DNA of 64,000 nucleotides from Lachnospiraceae bacterium AC3007 (lineage in GTDB: Bacteria; Bacillota; Clostridia; Lachnospirales; Lachnospiraceae): contig JHYK01000011.1 in NCBI GenBank assembly GCA_000621405.1, positions 1-64,000 on the forward strand, in the 5' to 3' direction. The notes below the pieces were generated by a model. That model had not been told where the DNA came from. It worked only from the letters and a program-made list of their open reading frames with translations, and did no database searches. A program made the position numbers and the translations under genes. Shown here piece after piece: positions 50,974-59,404 of the stretch (its first letter is position 1; every line of letters starts with the position of its first letter).

Positions 50974-51827
50974 GCAGCTTGAAGAATCATAAGATACTTA
51001 TCGTCATCCTGATCGCGGTTCTTCTTATCATAGCGGCATTTGCGGCGAGGCTTGTATATATGAACTTTTTCAAGAGCTATAAGGTCGGAGAAGATCCGAA
51101 GCTCACGGAGATATACAATGCATATTGCATGACGAGCATGCACAGCCTGGATCACGGATATATCTATGACAAGTACACTATCCGTAAGAAGGACAGCAAG
51201 TACTATGCGGAGACTGATATATTCGATGAAGAGAAAGAAGAACAGGTCGTCACTCAAGCAGAGATTACAAATGCCGAATACAGCAATATCATAAAACTCA
51301 TAGACGGCTGCGCGTATGTCAGACAAGGAAAAGCCGATCCCGACAGGATGGACGGCTACGTGGATGAGGAAAACAGTTATGCGGATATAATCTGGGATCG
51401 CATGCCCGATGGAGCATGGGAACTTGCCATGGACTCTGAGACAAGGCACCTCTTCAGCGAGGCAGTCAAAAGCGTGGTAAGGACCATTGATATCACTTTT
51501 GTGGATGACGTGCAGCCATCCAGCGTATGGGTAATAAGGGACATCCCCGAGAACCGCAAGACAACTGTCTGGGGAACGGCCATGATCATGCCGGAGGAGA
51601 CCGGGAAAGAATACACGGCATCTGTTCCGCTCTCTGAAGATGATAAGTATCTTTTCCGCATGATAGGGGAAGACGGGCTGTATTACGAAGCAGATATACC
51701 AAAGCTCCTCGACGGATGGAAGCTTCATCTGCAAAAGACCGGTGACATCATGGATGCGAGCCTTGTGATCTTCGATGATACTGGCGCTAAGGTGCAGGAG
51801 TGCGAGGTGTTCTGCGCAGCGCTGTAG
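50970..51827 (+). CDS. Membrane-anchored hypothetical protein
   Basis: The 285-aa protein has one N-terminal membrane helix (ILIVILIAVLLIIAAFAARLV, positions about 8-28) with the rest presumably outside. The external part carries no family I recognise; it contains HGYIYDKYTIRKKDSKYYAE and SVWVIRDIPENRKTTVWG. Overlaps the upstream hydrolase by 4 nt. Probably last gene of the OhrR-like operon. Confidence 0.7.
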   Translation: MSSLKNHKILIVILIAVLLIIAAFAARLVYMNFFKSYKVGEDPKLTEIYNAYCMTSMHSLDHGYIYDKYTIRKKDSKYYAETDIFDEEKEEQVVTQAEITNAEYSNIIKLIDGCAYVRQGKADPDRMDGYVDEENSYADIIWDRMPDGAWELAMDSETRHLFSEAVKSVVRTIDITFVDDVQPSSVWVIRDIPENRKTTVWGTAMIMPEETGKEYTASVPLSEDDKYLFRMIGEDGLYYEADIPKLLDGWKLHLQKTGDIMDASLVIFDDTGAKVQECEVFCAAL

Positions 51828-52146
51828 CATGAAAACAAGCCGGCATAAGATGTGCATGCCGTCGGGCTTAAGCACTGCAAAATATGCCCTTTGGCATATT
51901 TTGAACGCCGTTTACGAGCGCCATGCGCGAGTGGCGTCGGTAAAGATGCGCAAATGCGCCCGCCAGGCATGCACACATGCTTCGACTCACGTGTTGCATA
52001 AGGTGCACGAAAAGCTTCCGATGGCATATACTCATGCTTCACTTAGAAATGGTTATACATCAGGATGTATGTCCTGTGATATAATGAACCTGCTGAGTCA
52101 CTACAGATCTGCCGAAAGGTAACACAAAGGAGATAGGAGTAATAAT
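51828..52146. other. Palindrome-dense intergenic region
   Basis: No credible gene. CAAAATATGCC/GGCATATTTTG (51878-51903, loop CTTT) is perfect and could terminate the upstream operon. The following 120 nt are unusually rich in GCATGC, ATGCGC and CACGTG-type short palindromes. Next to the antiporter gene, ATACATC-AG-GATGTAT (about 52051-52066) precedes TATAAT (52079-52084) and may be an operator. The middle part could be a structured RNA or an old repeat. Confidence 0.5.
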
Positions 52147-53634
52147 ATGGATTTTGTAATGATAGAGACCGGATGGCTTTCGATCATCCCTCCGCTTCTG
52201 GCGATCACTCTGGCACTGATAACAAAAGAAGTCTATTCGTCCCTGTTCATCGGACTGTTTTCCGGCGTCCTCATCTATACCGCCTTTGCCGGCGGGAATA
52301 TCTTTTCCGCTGCGGCTCTGACCTTTGACATGATGAGTTCCAAGATCTCGGATAATTCCTACATGATAATCTTTCTGGCGCTTCTCTGGGCGGTCGTCAT
52401 GCTTGTCGGCAAATCAGGCGGCAGCTACGCCTACGGAAGATGGGCAGGCAGCAGATTAAAGACAAAAAGGTCTGCGGCTCTTGCAACTTCCCTGCTCGGA
52501 GTGCTGGTCTTCATAGATGACGGATTCAACTGCCTGACAGTGGGTACTGTAATGCGCCCGATCTTTGACCGTCTTAAGATATCCAGAGAAAAGCTCGCCT
52601 ATATCATAGACGCGACGGCAGCTCCCGTGTGCATCATAGCGCCCGTATCGAGCTGGGCCGTGGCAGTTGCAAGTGAAGTGAGCGAGACCGGCGGGTTCAA
52701 TGTCTTTCTTTCCACTATCCCCTATAATCTCTACGCGATCCTCACGATCGCCATGGTCCTTATCATAAGCATTACGGGGAAGGATTTCGGCCCCATGAAG
52801 CAGGCGGAGTTAAGGGCGCTTGAAGGCGAGGTATCGGACGAAGATAAGGAGTTCAAGGAAAGCAAAGGAAAGGTGATAGACCTCGTGCTCCCGATCGTCG
52901 TCCTTATCATCTGCGCCATTCTCGGCATGGCTTATGTGGGCGGATTCTTTGAAGGAACAAGTTTTTCCGAAGCTATAGGATATAACCCGACTGCAGGACT
53001 GTCTCTCGGCGCTTTTGCAGGTCTTATCACTGCTTTTGCTCTCTATATCCCGAGGAAGATCATGAAGCCGAAGGAATACATGAGCTGCATAGTGGACGGC
53101 ATCGGAAGCATCGTGCCGCCCATGATGATCCTTATCCTGTCGTGGACTCTGGGCGGTGTATGCAGACAGCTCATCGGGACCGGAGTCTTCATATCCGGCT
53201 TTGTGAGCAGTTCCAATCTGCCTTTCGGATTCCTGCCTTTCCTGCTTTTTGTGATAGCAGCGCTGATGAGCTTCTCCATGGGTACATCATGGGGAACCTT
53301 CGGAATGCTGATCCCCATAGTCACTATGATATGCGGCGTGGATAATGCAGCAGCATATCTGATCCCTGCTCTCGGAGCCACGCTCGCTGGCTCGGTATAC
53401 GGTGATCACTGCTCGCCGATATCCGATACCACGATACTGTCATCGACAGGAGCCGAGTGCGTGCATATCAAGCACGTCGAGACACAGTTGCCTTACGCTA
53501 CTCTTGTAGCGATCGTCTGCGCGATAGGATATCTTATCGCGGGCTTCACGCTGATGCCCTGGATCTCGATCGTGATCGGCATAGCTCTTCTGATCGGAGC
53601 GGTATTCGTGATCTCCGGTAAGAAGACCGCATAA
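52147..53634 (+). CDS. NhaC-family Na+/H+ antiporter
   Basis: The 495-aa transporter has about 12 membrane helices and NhaC-family blocks: LSIIPPLLAITLALITKEVY, FIDDGFNCLTVGTVMRPIF (charged intramembrane Asp pair), APVCIIAPVSSWAV, MGTSWGTFGMLIPI and GDHCSPISDTTILSS. Members exchange Na+ for H+ or transport malate/lactate. A T/A-rich palindrome and TATAAT upstream suggest a dedicated promoter. Confidence 0.93.
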   Translation: MDFVMIETGWLSIIPPLLAITLALITKEVYSSLFIGLFSGVLIYTAFAGGNIFSAAALTFDMMSSKISDNSYMIIFLALLWAVVMLVGKSGGSYAYGRWAGSRLKTKRSAALATSLLGVLVFIDDGFNCLTVGTVMRPIFDRLKISREKLAYIIDATAAPVCIIAPVSSWAVAVASEVSETGGFNVFLSTIPYNLYAILTIAMVLIISITGKDFGPMKQAELRALEGEVSDEDKEFKESKGKVIDLVLPIVVLIICAILGMAYVGGFFEGTSFSEAIGYNPTAGLSLGAFAGLITAFALYIPRKIMKPKEYMSCIVDGIGSIVPPMMILILSWTLGGVCRQLIGTGVFISGFVSSSNLPFGFLPFLLFVIAALMSFSMGTSWGTFGMLIPIVTMICGVDNAAAYLIPALGATLAGSVYGDHCSPISDTTILSSTGAECVHIKHVETQLPYATLVAIVCAIGYLIAGFTLMPWISIVIGIALLIGAVFVISGKKTA

Positions 53635-53654
53635 GAGATACATAAAAGATACAT

Positions 53655-53692
53655 AAGCGCACGACCCGATTCCGGGACCGTGCGCTTTTTTA
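53655..53692 (+). terminator. Intrinsic terminator after antiporter
   Basis: GCGCACG pairs with CGTGCGC around a 15-nt loop and is followed by six T residues. Confidence 0.88.
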
Positions 53693-53729
53693 TAGTATGA
53701 GGAAAGATGCTGAGCACCTATAGGAGTAC

Positions 53730-55106
53730 TTACGCGAGTACCTTCGGGAGCTTTGCGATCGATGCTGCGATATCCTCATCCGTAGGTATCACATCGCCCA
53801 TCTCGCCGTCGTTGAACTTCTGATATGCCACGAGATCGAAGTATCCTGTGCCTGTGAGGCCGAATACGATGGTCTTTTCTTCGCCGGTCTCCTTGCACTT
53901 GAGAGCCTCGTCGATCGCGACTCTGATCGCGTGTGAGCTCTCGGGAGCGGGCAGTATGCCCTCGACTCTTGCGAACTGTTCTGCGGCCTCAAATACCTTG
54001 CTCTGCTCCACGCTGACAGCTTCCATGTATCCGTCGTGATAGAGCTGTGAGAGTGTGGTGCTCATGCCGTGGAACCTCAGGCCTCCGGCGTGATTGGCGG
54101 AAGGGATGAAGCTGCTGCCGAGAGTGTACATCTTGGCGAGCGGGCAGATCATGCCGGTATCGCAGAAGTCATATGCAAAGGTACCTCTTGTGAAGCTGGG
54201 GCAGGATGCGGGCTCTACGGCTATGATCCTGTAATCCGCCGTGCCGTTCAGCTTTTCTTTCATGAAGGGCGCTATAAGACCTCCGAGATTGGAACCGCCG
54301 CCTGCGCAGCCTATGATCATGTCGGGATGGATGTCATATTTATCAAGAGCTGTCTTTGTCTCAAGACCGATCACCGACTGGTGAAGGAGTACCTGATTCA
54401 GGACGCTTCCGAGGACATATCTGTAGCCTTCATTCTTGGTGGCGACTTCCACGGCTTCGGAGATCGCGCAGCCAAGGCTTCCTGTGGTACCGGGATGCTC
54501 TGCGAGGATCTTCTTTCCGACTTCCGTGGTCTCCGAAGGAGAAGGTACCACGGATGCTCCGTAAGTCCTCATAACCTCTCTCCTGAAGGGCTTCTGCTCG
54601 TATGAGACCTTGACCATGTATACCTTGCAGTCGAGATCGAAATAAGAACATGCCATCGACAGAGCCGTGCCCCACTGACCGGCGCCGGTCTCCGTGGTCA
54701 CGCCCTTAAGGCCCTGCTTCTTAGCGTAATATGCCTGTGCTATCGCGGAATTCAGCTTATGGCTTCCGCTGGTATTATTGCCCTCGAATTTGTAATAGAT
54801 CTTTGCCGGAGTATCGAGCTTCTTTTCAAGGCAGTATGCCCGCACAAGGGGTGACGGCCTGTACATCTTGTAGAATTCGCGGATCTCATCGGGGATAGGG
54901 ACGAGCGCGGTATCATTGTCGAGCTCCTGATCCACAAGCTCTTCGCAGAATATCGGCGTGAGCTCCTCTTTTGTAAGAGGCTTGCCGGTCCCGGGATTGA
55001 GGAGCGGCTCGGGCTTGTTCTTCATGTCGGCCCTCATGTTATACCATGACTTCGGCATCTCCTCCTCTTCAAGATAGATCTTGTAGGGAATCTTGTTGTC
55101 TGACAT
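53730..55106 (-). CDS. TrpB2-type tryptophan synthase beta-like protein
   Basis: The 458-aa PLP enzyme has the extended N-terminus of TrpB2 (MPKSWYNMRADM) and the PLP Lys117 in FEGNNTSGSHKLNSA. It also has ETGAGQWGTALSMACSYF and GCAGGGSNLGGLIAPF (PLP phosphate loop). TrpB2 joins indole and serine to make tryptophan, usually without TrpA; indole salvage is the likely role here. A tryptophan T-box leader lies directly upstream on the same strand, so expression should follow tRNA-Trp charging. Confidence 0.95.
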   Translation of the reverse strand: MSDNKIPYKIYLEEEEMPKSWYNMRADMKNKPEPLLNPGTGKPLTKEELTPIFCEELVDQELDNDTALVPIPDEIREFYKMYRPSPLVRAYCLEKKLDTPAKIYYKFEGNNTSGSHKLNSAIAQAYYAKKQGLKGVTTETGAGQWGTALSMACSYFDLDCKVYMVKVSYEQKPFRREVMRTYGASVVPSPSETTEVGKKILAEHPGTTGSLGCAISEAVEVATKNEGYRYVLGSVLNQVLLHQSVIGLETKTALDKYDIHPDMIIGCAGGGSNLGGLIAPFMKEKLNGTADYRIIAVEPASCPSFTRGTFAYDFCDTGMICPLAKMYTLGSSFIPSANHAGGLRFHGMSTTLSQLYHDGYMEAVSVEQSKVFEAAEQFARVEGILPAPESSHAIRVAIDEALKCKETGEEKTIVFGLTGTGYFDLVAYQKFNDGEMGDVIPTDEDIAASIAKLPKVLA

Positions 55107-55149
55107 TTTTTGTTCCTCCTTTTCTGGTATGATCGGGACCTTTTTTCTT

Positions 55150-55440
55150 TACGGAAATAAAAAAACTGTCCCTACAGTAGTAACTGCTGGGACAGGTAGA
55201 TATCGACCTGCGGTGCCACCCGGCTTGGCGTCATAGCGCCCACTTAACGCATACCATCATATGCGAACTTTGATAACGGAGAGCTTACTCCGTCTCACAT
55301 ACTTGCCGGATGATCCGGCGTTCTGCTCGCCCTCAGAAGTCCATTCGGTCCTGCTTTTCCTGCTGCGATCACTCCGCCCGCAACTCTCACTGATGAACCT
55401 TTACAGAACCTACTTACTCTTCATCAACGGTTTCGGTTAA
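55150..55440 (-). promoter_or_regulatory. Tryptophan T-box leader
   Basis: On the minus strand the leader contains the T-box bulge sequence GGGTGGCACCGC (55222-55211), complementary to tRNA acceptor ends, and a distal intrinsic terminator. Stem I near 55343 shows GAATGGACTTCTGAG, where UGG (55343-55341) is the likely specifier codon for Trp. Uncharged tRNA-Trp would stabilise the antiterminator and turn on the TrpB2 gene. Confidence 0.95.
55158..55196 (-). terminator. T-box terminator
   Basis: On the minus strand CTGTCCC pairs with GGGACAG and is followed by seven T residues. Confidence 0.93.
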
Positions 55441-55477
55441 TATAACATAGCCCCGGTGGAAAAAGCAACAAAAAATT

Positions 55478-56344
55478 TTATTCGGGCAGAAAATCCGATA
55501 AAACGTCATCCTGCGCGGTCTCTTCGGTGACAAGCCTCGGCGCGGATCCGAACTTCTCCTGATATGCTCTCGAAAAATCGGTATAGCTTACGTATCCGCA
55601 GGCGTAGCAGGCATCCGCGGGGGCGTCTCCGCCAAGGATCATCTCTCTTGCTCTGGTCAGTCTGCGTCCCGATATGTATTCGGGCATAGGACATCCGTAT
55701 GCTCTCTTAAAATCACCGAGCATGGTGTCCTCGTTCATTTCAAAATGAGAAGCGATATCGGCAACAGGCATGCTCTCAAAAAGATGCTCGTTTACATACC
55801 GGAGCACGTCCAGCATGATGTCATTATCGGGAAGCTGCAGAGGGACCGTAAGAGACGATCTCTCTCTGGCTCTTCCGGCTTCAATGAGAAGACTCATCAC
55901 GCAGAGCCTTGCGGCAAGGCGGGAGGCATACGATGATGAATTATTCTCGGATTCTATTCGCTTCATGATGCTTACGTATCTGTCTCCGGGATCATCTCCG
56001 GGGCGTATCACATTGCCGCCCTCCGATGAAAAAAGCTCGTAGATATGGCAGTCGGGGATATCAAAGTCTGTCATCATCCCCGGTGAGATATAGAGTGTGT
56101 AACGGTCGTACAGTTCTCCGGGCTCAAAGAGCGGCTGGTGCGGAGCATTCATCCCCACGAGTATGATATCTCCGGAGGTGATGTCGTACAGGCTGCCGTC
56201 TATCATGTAACGTCCGCTTCCGTACTTTACATAGGTCACTTTGTAGAAATCATGGAAATGTATGCCGACTTCCGTTCCGAGCGTATCCGTATTGTGGAAC
56301 AGTCTGAAATCTTCGTGCAGATATCCGCGGGCTTTAGCTGCCAT
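55478..56344 (-). CDS. AraC-family transcriptional regulator
   Basis: The 288-aa regulator has an N-terminal cupin-like ligand domain (HFHDFYKVTYVKYGSGRYMI) and a C-terminal double HTH: SMPVADIASHFEMNEDTMLG, PMPEYISGRRLTRAREMILG and YACGYVSYTDFSRAYQEKFG. It probably senses a small carbon compound. Its transcript runs toward the T-box/TrpB2 unit, but a link is not shown. The neighbouring divergent gene is the diguanylate cyclase. Confidence 0.92.
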   Translation of the reverse strand: MAAKARGYLHEDFRLFHNTDTLGTEVGIHFHDFYKVTYVKYGSGRYMIDGSLYDITSGDIILVGMNAPHQPLFEPGELYDRYTLYISPGMMTDFDIPDCHIYELFSSEGGNVIRPGDDPGDRYVSIMKRIESENNSSSYASRLAARLCVMSLLIEAGRARERSSLTVPLQLPDNDIMLDVLRYVNEHLFESMPVADIASHFEMNEDTMLGDFKRAYGCPMPEYISGRRLTRAREMILGGDAPADACYACGYVSYTDFSRAYQEKFGSAPRLVTEETAQDDVLSDFLPE

Positions 56345-56461
56345 AATGTCACCTCTTCTTTTCGAGCGGTCAGCGCCACATTTTTCTCTCGTATTGTATC
56401 ATATTTTTTTCGACTTTTTCAGAGATATAATGTAAAATAAAAGGCAGTTTTGACAAGGGGG

Positions 56462-57577
56462 ATGTCAACACTTATGGAAGAAGGCATCAACAGGAATCGT
56501 TTTATCTCGGATGTCATGCACGCTCTCGTGCATAATGGTTTTTTATTCACCGTGATCGTTATGTGTCTAGTGCATGCGGGACTACTGGGAGCCACATGGT
56601 GGCTGGGGGTTACTCAGCTTGCATTCTTCAACGTCCTGAGTGTGACAGTATATCTTTTCAGCATCTTTTTGTGTAAGGCAGGATTCATCCTTCCGGTCTT
56701 TTTCGCCATCCCGGTGGAAGTATGCGCCTATGCTGCAGTCTCAGTCCATTACAGCGGCTGGGAGTGCGGATCATATTACTTTATGTTTTCGATAGTGCCC
56801 ATAGTCATCTATTTTGGATGTTTCATTTTCAAGGGAACCCGCAGACTGCTGATAGTCGGTGTTCTGGCTCTGATCTTCGCGGTCTTTGCAGTCCTGTACT
56901 TCATGTATTCCGATGCGACTCCGGTATATGCGGTATCTGAAGCGGGAAGCAGGGCTCTTCTGATCTATTCATCTTTTGTGATGTTTTTCTCGATGGTCTT
57001 TTACAGCGCGATCTATATCTATGCAAGCGAGATGGTGAGGTCGGATCTTGAGCAGGCGAACGAGCAGCTCTCGGCTGATGCGCAGAACGATGCGCTCACG
57101 GGTCTTCTGAACAGGCGCGGCTTCCTTCCCGTGATAGAGGCGCTTATGGACGGTGATCCGAGGCATCATTTCTGCATTGCTTTCAGTGATATCGATAACT
57201 TCAAGCGTATCAACGACTCCTATGGTCATGACTGCGGAGACGAGGTCTTAAGACATGTCGCCAAGATGATCAAAAAGGAAATGCACGGGTGCGCGATCTG
57301 CAGGTGGGGCGGAGAAGAGATGGTGATACTGATGAGGGACTATGACCTTGCAGTTGCCAAGCAGAAGATGGAATACCTCAGGAAGAGCATTGAGATCACA
57401 CCGACTTTGTTTTATAACCAGCGCATCAACATAACCGTCACGATAGGCCTCGAGGAATACAGGGATACCTATCATGATCCCGAGGAGATAATAAAGGTCG
57501 CTGACGAGAGGATGTATCAGGGCAAGCAGCACGGAAAGAACATGTGCGTATGGGAGGATCTCAAAAAGGCGTCATAA
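56462..57577 (+). CDS. Membrane diguanylate cyclase, GGEEM variant
   Basis: The roughly 371-aa protein has six membrane helices (about 22-185) and a GGDEF domain (about 205-370): DALTGLLNRRGFLPVIEALM, FSDIDNFKRINDSYGHDCGD and CRWGGEEMVILMRD. The signature is GGEEM rather than GGDEF/GGEEF, with Met at the last position. The I-site RxxD is absent. Other active-site residues (DIDNFK, GHDCGD) are kept, so c-di-GMP synthesis is plausible. ATG 56462 or 56474 are the candidate starts, after AAGGGGG. Confidence 0.9.
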   Translation: MSTLMEEGINRNRFISDVMHALVHNGFLFTVIVMCLVHAGLLGATWWLGVTQLAFFNVLSVTVYLFSIFLCKAGFILPVFFAIPVEVCAYAAVSVHYSGWECGSYYFMFSIVPIVIYFGCFIFKGTRRLLIVGVLALIFAVFAVLYFMYSDATPVYAVSEAGSRALLIYSSFVMFFSMVFYSAIYIYASEMVRSDLEQANEQLSADAQNDALTGLLNRRGFLPVIEALMDGDPRHHFCIAFSDIDNFKRINDSYGHDCGDEVLRHVAKMIKKEMHGCAICRWGGEEMVILMRDYDLAVAKQKMEYLRKSIEITPTLFYNQRINITVTIGLEEYRDTYHDPEEIIKVADERMYQGKQHGKNMCVWEDLKKAS

Positions 57578-57591
57578 GCCGGGGAGAAAAA

Positions 57592-58230
57592 ATGACAGAA
57601 AACATTCAGGTTTTTAAGCAGAACAGCATAAGGATAAAAAGCGACCGGGGGATCATATATGTGGATCCGTTTAAGATGGATACGGCTTTCAATGATGCAG
57701 CTTTTATCCTTATAACACATGATCATTACGATCATTTTTCGACTGAGGATATAGAGAAGGCGGCATGCGAAGACACGGTGCTCGTAGTGCCTGAAAAGAT
57801 GGCGAAGAAGGCAGCGGGGGCAAAGGGTCTTGTAAAGAAGATCGAGACCGTGAAGCCCGGAGAGCAGAGAGTCATAGACGGCCTTGAATTTGAGACAGTG
57901 CCTGCTTATAACATCCTGAAGCCTTTTCATCCTAAGAGCGCAGGCTGGGTCGGATACATCCTTCTGCTCGGAGGTAAGAGGATCTATATAGCGGGAGATA
58001 CCGATGCCACCAAAGAAGCGAAAGAGGTAAAGTGCGACATCGCTCTTATTCCCATCGGCGGGACATATACGATGGATGCAAGGAAGGCTGCGGAGTATGT
58101 AAATGAGATACAGCCTGAGACTGTGATACCTGTCCATTACGGACATATGGTCGGAACCCCTTCCGACGGCGATACTTTTGCAGATCTTGTAAAAGAGCCG
58201 GTTAAGGTAGAGTTCAAGATACAGTTCTGA
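57592..58230 (+). CDS. MBL-fold metallo-hydrolase
   Basis: The 212-aa metallo-beta-lactamase-fold enzyme keeps the metal motif ILITHDHYDHFS (HxHxDH), a later IYIAGDTDAT (Asp) and PVHYGHMVGTP (His). It resembles UPF0173/UlaG-like MBL hydrolases. Substrate unknown. ATG 57592 has GGGGAG upstream. Close spacing suggests co-transcription with the cyclase gene. Confidence 0.9.
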   Translation: MTENIQVFKQNSIRIKSDRGIIYVDPFKMDTAFNDAAFILITHDHYDHFSTEDIEKAACEDTVLVVPEKMAKKAAGAKGLVKKIETVKPGEQRVIDGLEFETVPAYNILKPFHPKSAGWVGYILLLGGKRIYIAGDTDATKEAKEVKCDIALIPIGGTYTMDARKAAEYVNEIQPETVIPVHYGHMVGTPSDGDTFADLVKEPVKVEFKIQF

Positions 58231-58242
58231 TAAGGGATCCGG

Positions 58243-59019
58243 ATGACACGTTACCGCAGGGATCCTGCCGTACATAAGAGGGCAAAAAAAGGATCGATAT
58301 TTGCTGCAGCTCTTATACTGTGTCTTTGTATCGCATGCAGCATCCTCTCCTCCTGTGACATTTCAGGCGAAGCCGTAGAGCTGTCCGATGCTTCGCAATA
58401 TGGATCCCAAAGCATCGCCTCCTTCGATCCGTCTTCCATTCCCGACTATGACGGCGAGGATTACATAGTCTTAAATGACGGACTTCCATGCTTTAATTCC
58501 TGGGATATCGAGAATATAACCGGTGAACACTACAGTGAACTGGACCGCCTGGGGCGGTGCGGCGTGGCTTATGCCATGCTCGACAGATCGATGATGCCGA
58601 CAGGTAAGCGGGGTGACATCCATCAGATCAAGCCCTCGGGTTGGAGGCAGAAAAAATACGAAGGACTAGTGGATTCGGATCCTCCGTATCTGTACAACAG
58701 AAGTCATCTGATCGCCTATGCTCTCGCCGGCGAGGATGCGAATGAACTTAATCTTATCACCGGGACCAGGTACATGAACGCCGAGACCATGCTCCCATGG
58801 GAAGAGGAAGTCATGAGATTCCTCGAGGGCTCGAACGATCATGTCCTGTACAGGGTAACGCCCTATTTTAAGGGTGATGAACTGCTGTCGCGCGGTGTGG
58901 AGATGGAGGCCTATTCCGTGGAGGATGAAGGCAGATCCATCTGCTATCATGTCTTTGTCTACAATGTCCAGCCCGGTATAGTCCTTGATTATGCTACCGG
59001 GAATAACCGGGCCGAGTAG
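58243..59019 (+). CDS. Secreted DNA/RNA non-specific endonuclease
   Basis: The 258-aa protein has a lipoprotein-like signal (LILCLCIACSILSSCD, Cys about 38) and a beta-beta-alpha-metal nuclease domain. The usual DRGH motif appears as YNRSHLIAYALAGEDANELN (His155 general base), followed by LITGTRYMNAETMLPWEEEV with the Asn that binds Mg. This matches the Firmicutes EndA-like secreted nucleases used in DNA scavenging. Start ATG 58243 lacks a strong ribosome site. Confidence 0.9.
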   Translation: MTRYRRDPAVHKRAKKGSIFAAALILCLCIACSILSSCDISGEAVELSDASQYGSQSIASFDPSSIPDYDGEDYIVLNDGLPCFNSWDIENITGEHYSELDRLGRCGVAYAMLDRSMMPTGKRGDIHQIKPSGWRQKKYEGLVDSDPPYLYNRSHLIAYALAGEDANELNLITGTRYMNAETMLPWEEEVMRFLEGSNDHVLYRVTPYFKGDELLSRGVEMEAYSVEDEGRSICYHVFVYNVQPGIVLDYATGNNRAE

Positions 59020-59023
59020 ACTT

Positions 59024-59220
59024 TTATACCATCATTTCGTATATCTTCGTGCAGTCATCTTCATTCAGCGTGATGAATCCGGATATCGTGCCGTCCCTTC
59101 CGTCGCCGCGGCAGAGGACCTCTACGAGCTTCGGTATATCTTCTTTCTTTGCCCCGAGCTCTTCGAAATTCTTCGGCATGCCTATCGAGATAAGATAATT
59201 CCTGAACACCGTGTGCGGCC
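59024..59220 (-). pseudogene. 3' fragment of iron-containing alcohol dehydrogenase
   Basis: On the minus strand this encodes FRNYLISIGMPKNFEELGAK and a GFITLNEDDCTKIYEMMV-type end, the C-terminus of Fe-dependent (butanol/1,3-propanediol type) alcohol dehydrogenases. About 320 upstream residues are missing and unrelated sequence precedes it. Confidence 0.8.
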
Positions 59221-59332
59221 TGAAACTATACTGCTTTTGTCAGTATAACATATTATCATCCGGTCTCTTTCATATATATCAGGATACACAGGTCTTGTGT
59301 TTGATCCCGGAAACATATACAATATGTTGTAG

Positions 59333-59386
59333 TTGATTTTATCGAACATACATTCTATCATGATAGATAAGGAGAACATGTGTTCG
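59333..59386 (+). promoter_or_regulatory. SOS promoter with two LexA-type boxes
   Basis: TTGATT (59333-59338), 17 nt, TATCAT (59356-59361). A Gram-positive SOS box AGAACATGTGTTCG (59373-59386, GAAC-N4-GTTC) lies just past the -10, and a weaker CGAACATACATTC (59343-59355) sits in the spacer. LexA binding would block the polymerase operon until DNA damage. Confidence 0.88.
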
Positions 59387-59404
59387 CGGTAAGAGGAGGC
59401 CGGC

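Noticed and set aside
51725-52042. 105-aa minus-strand ORF across the palindrome-rich spacer
   Set aside because: It overlaps the end of a well-supported gene and has no family features or ribosome site.
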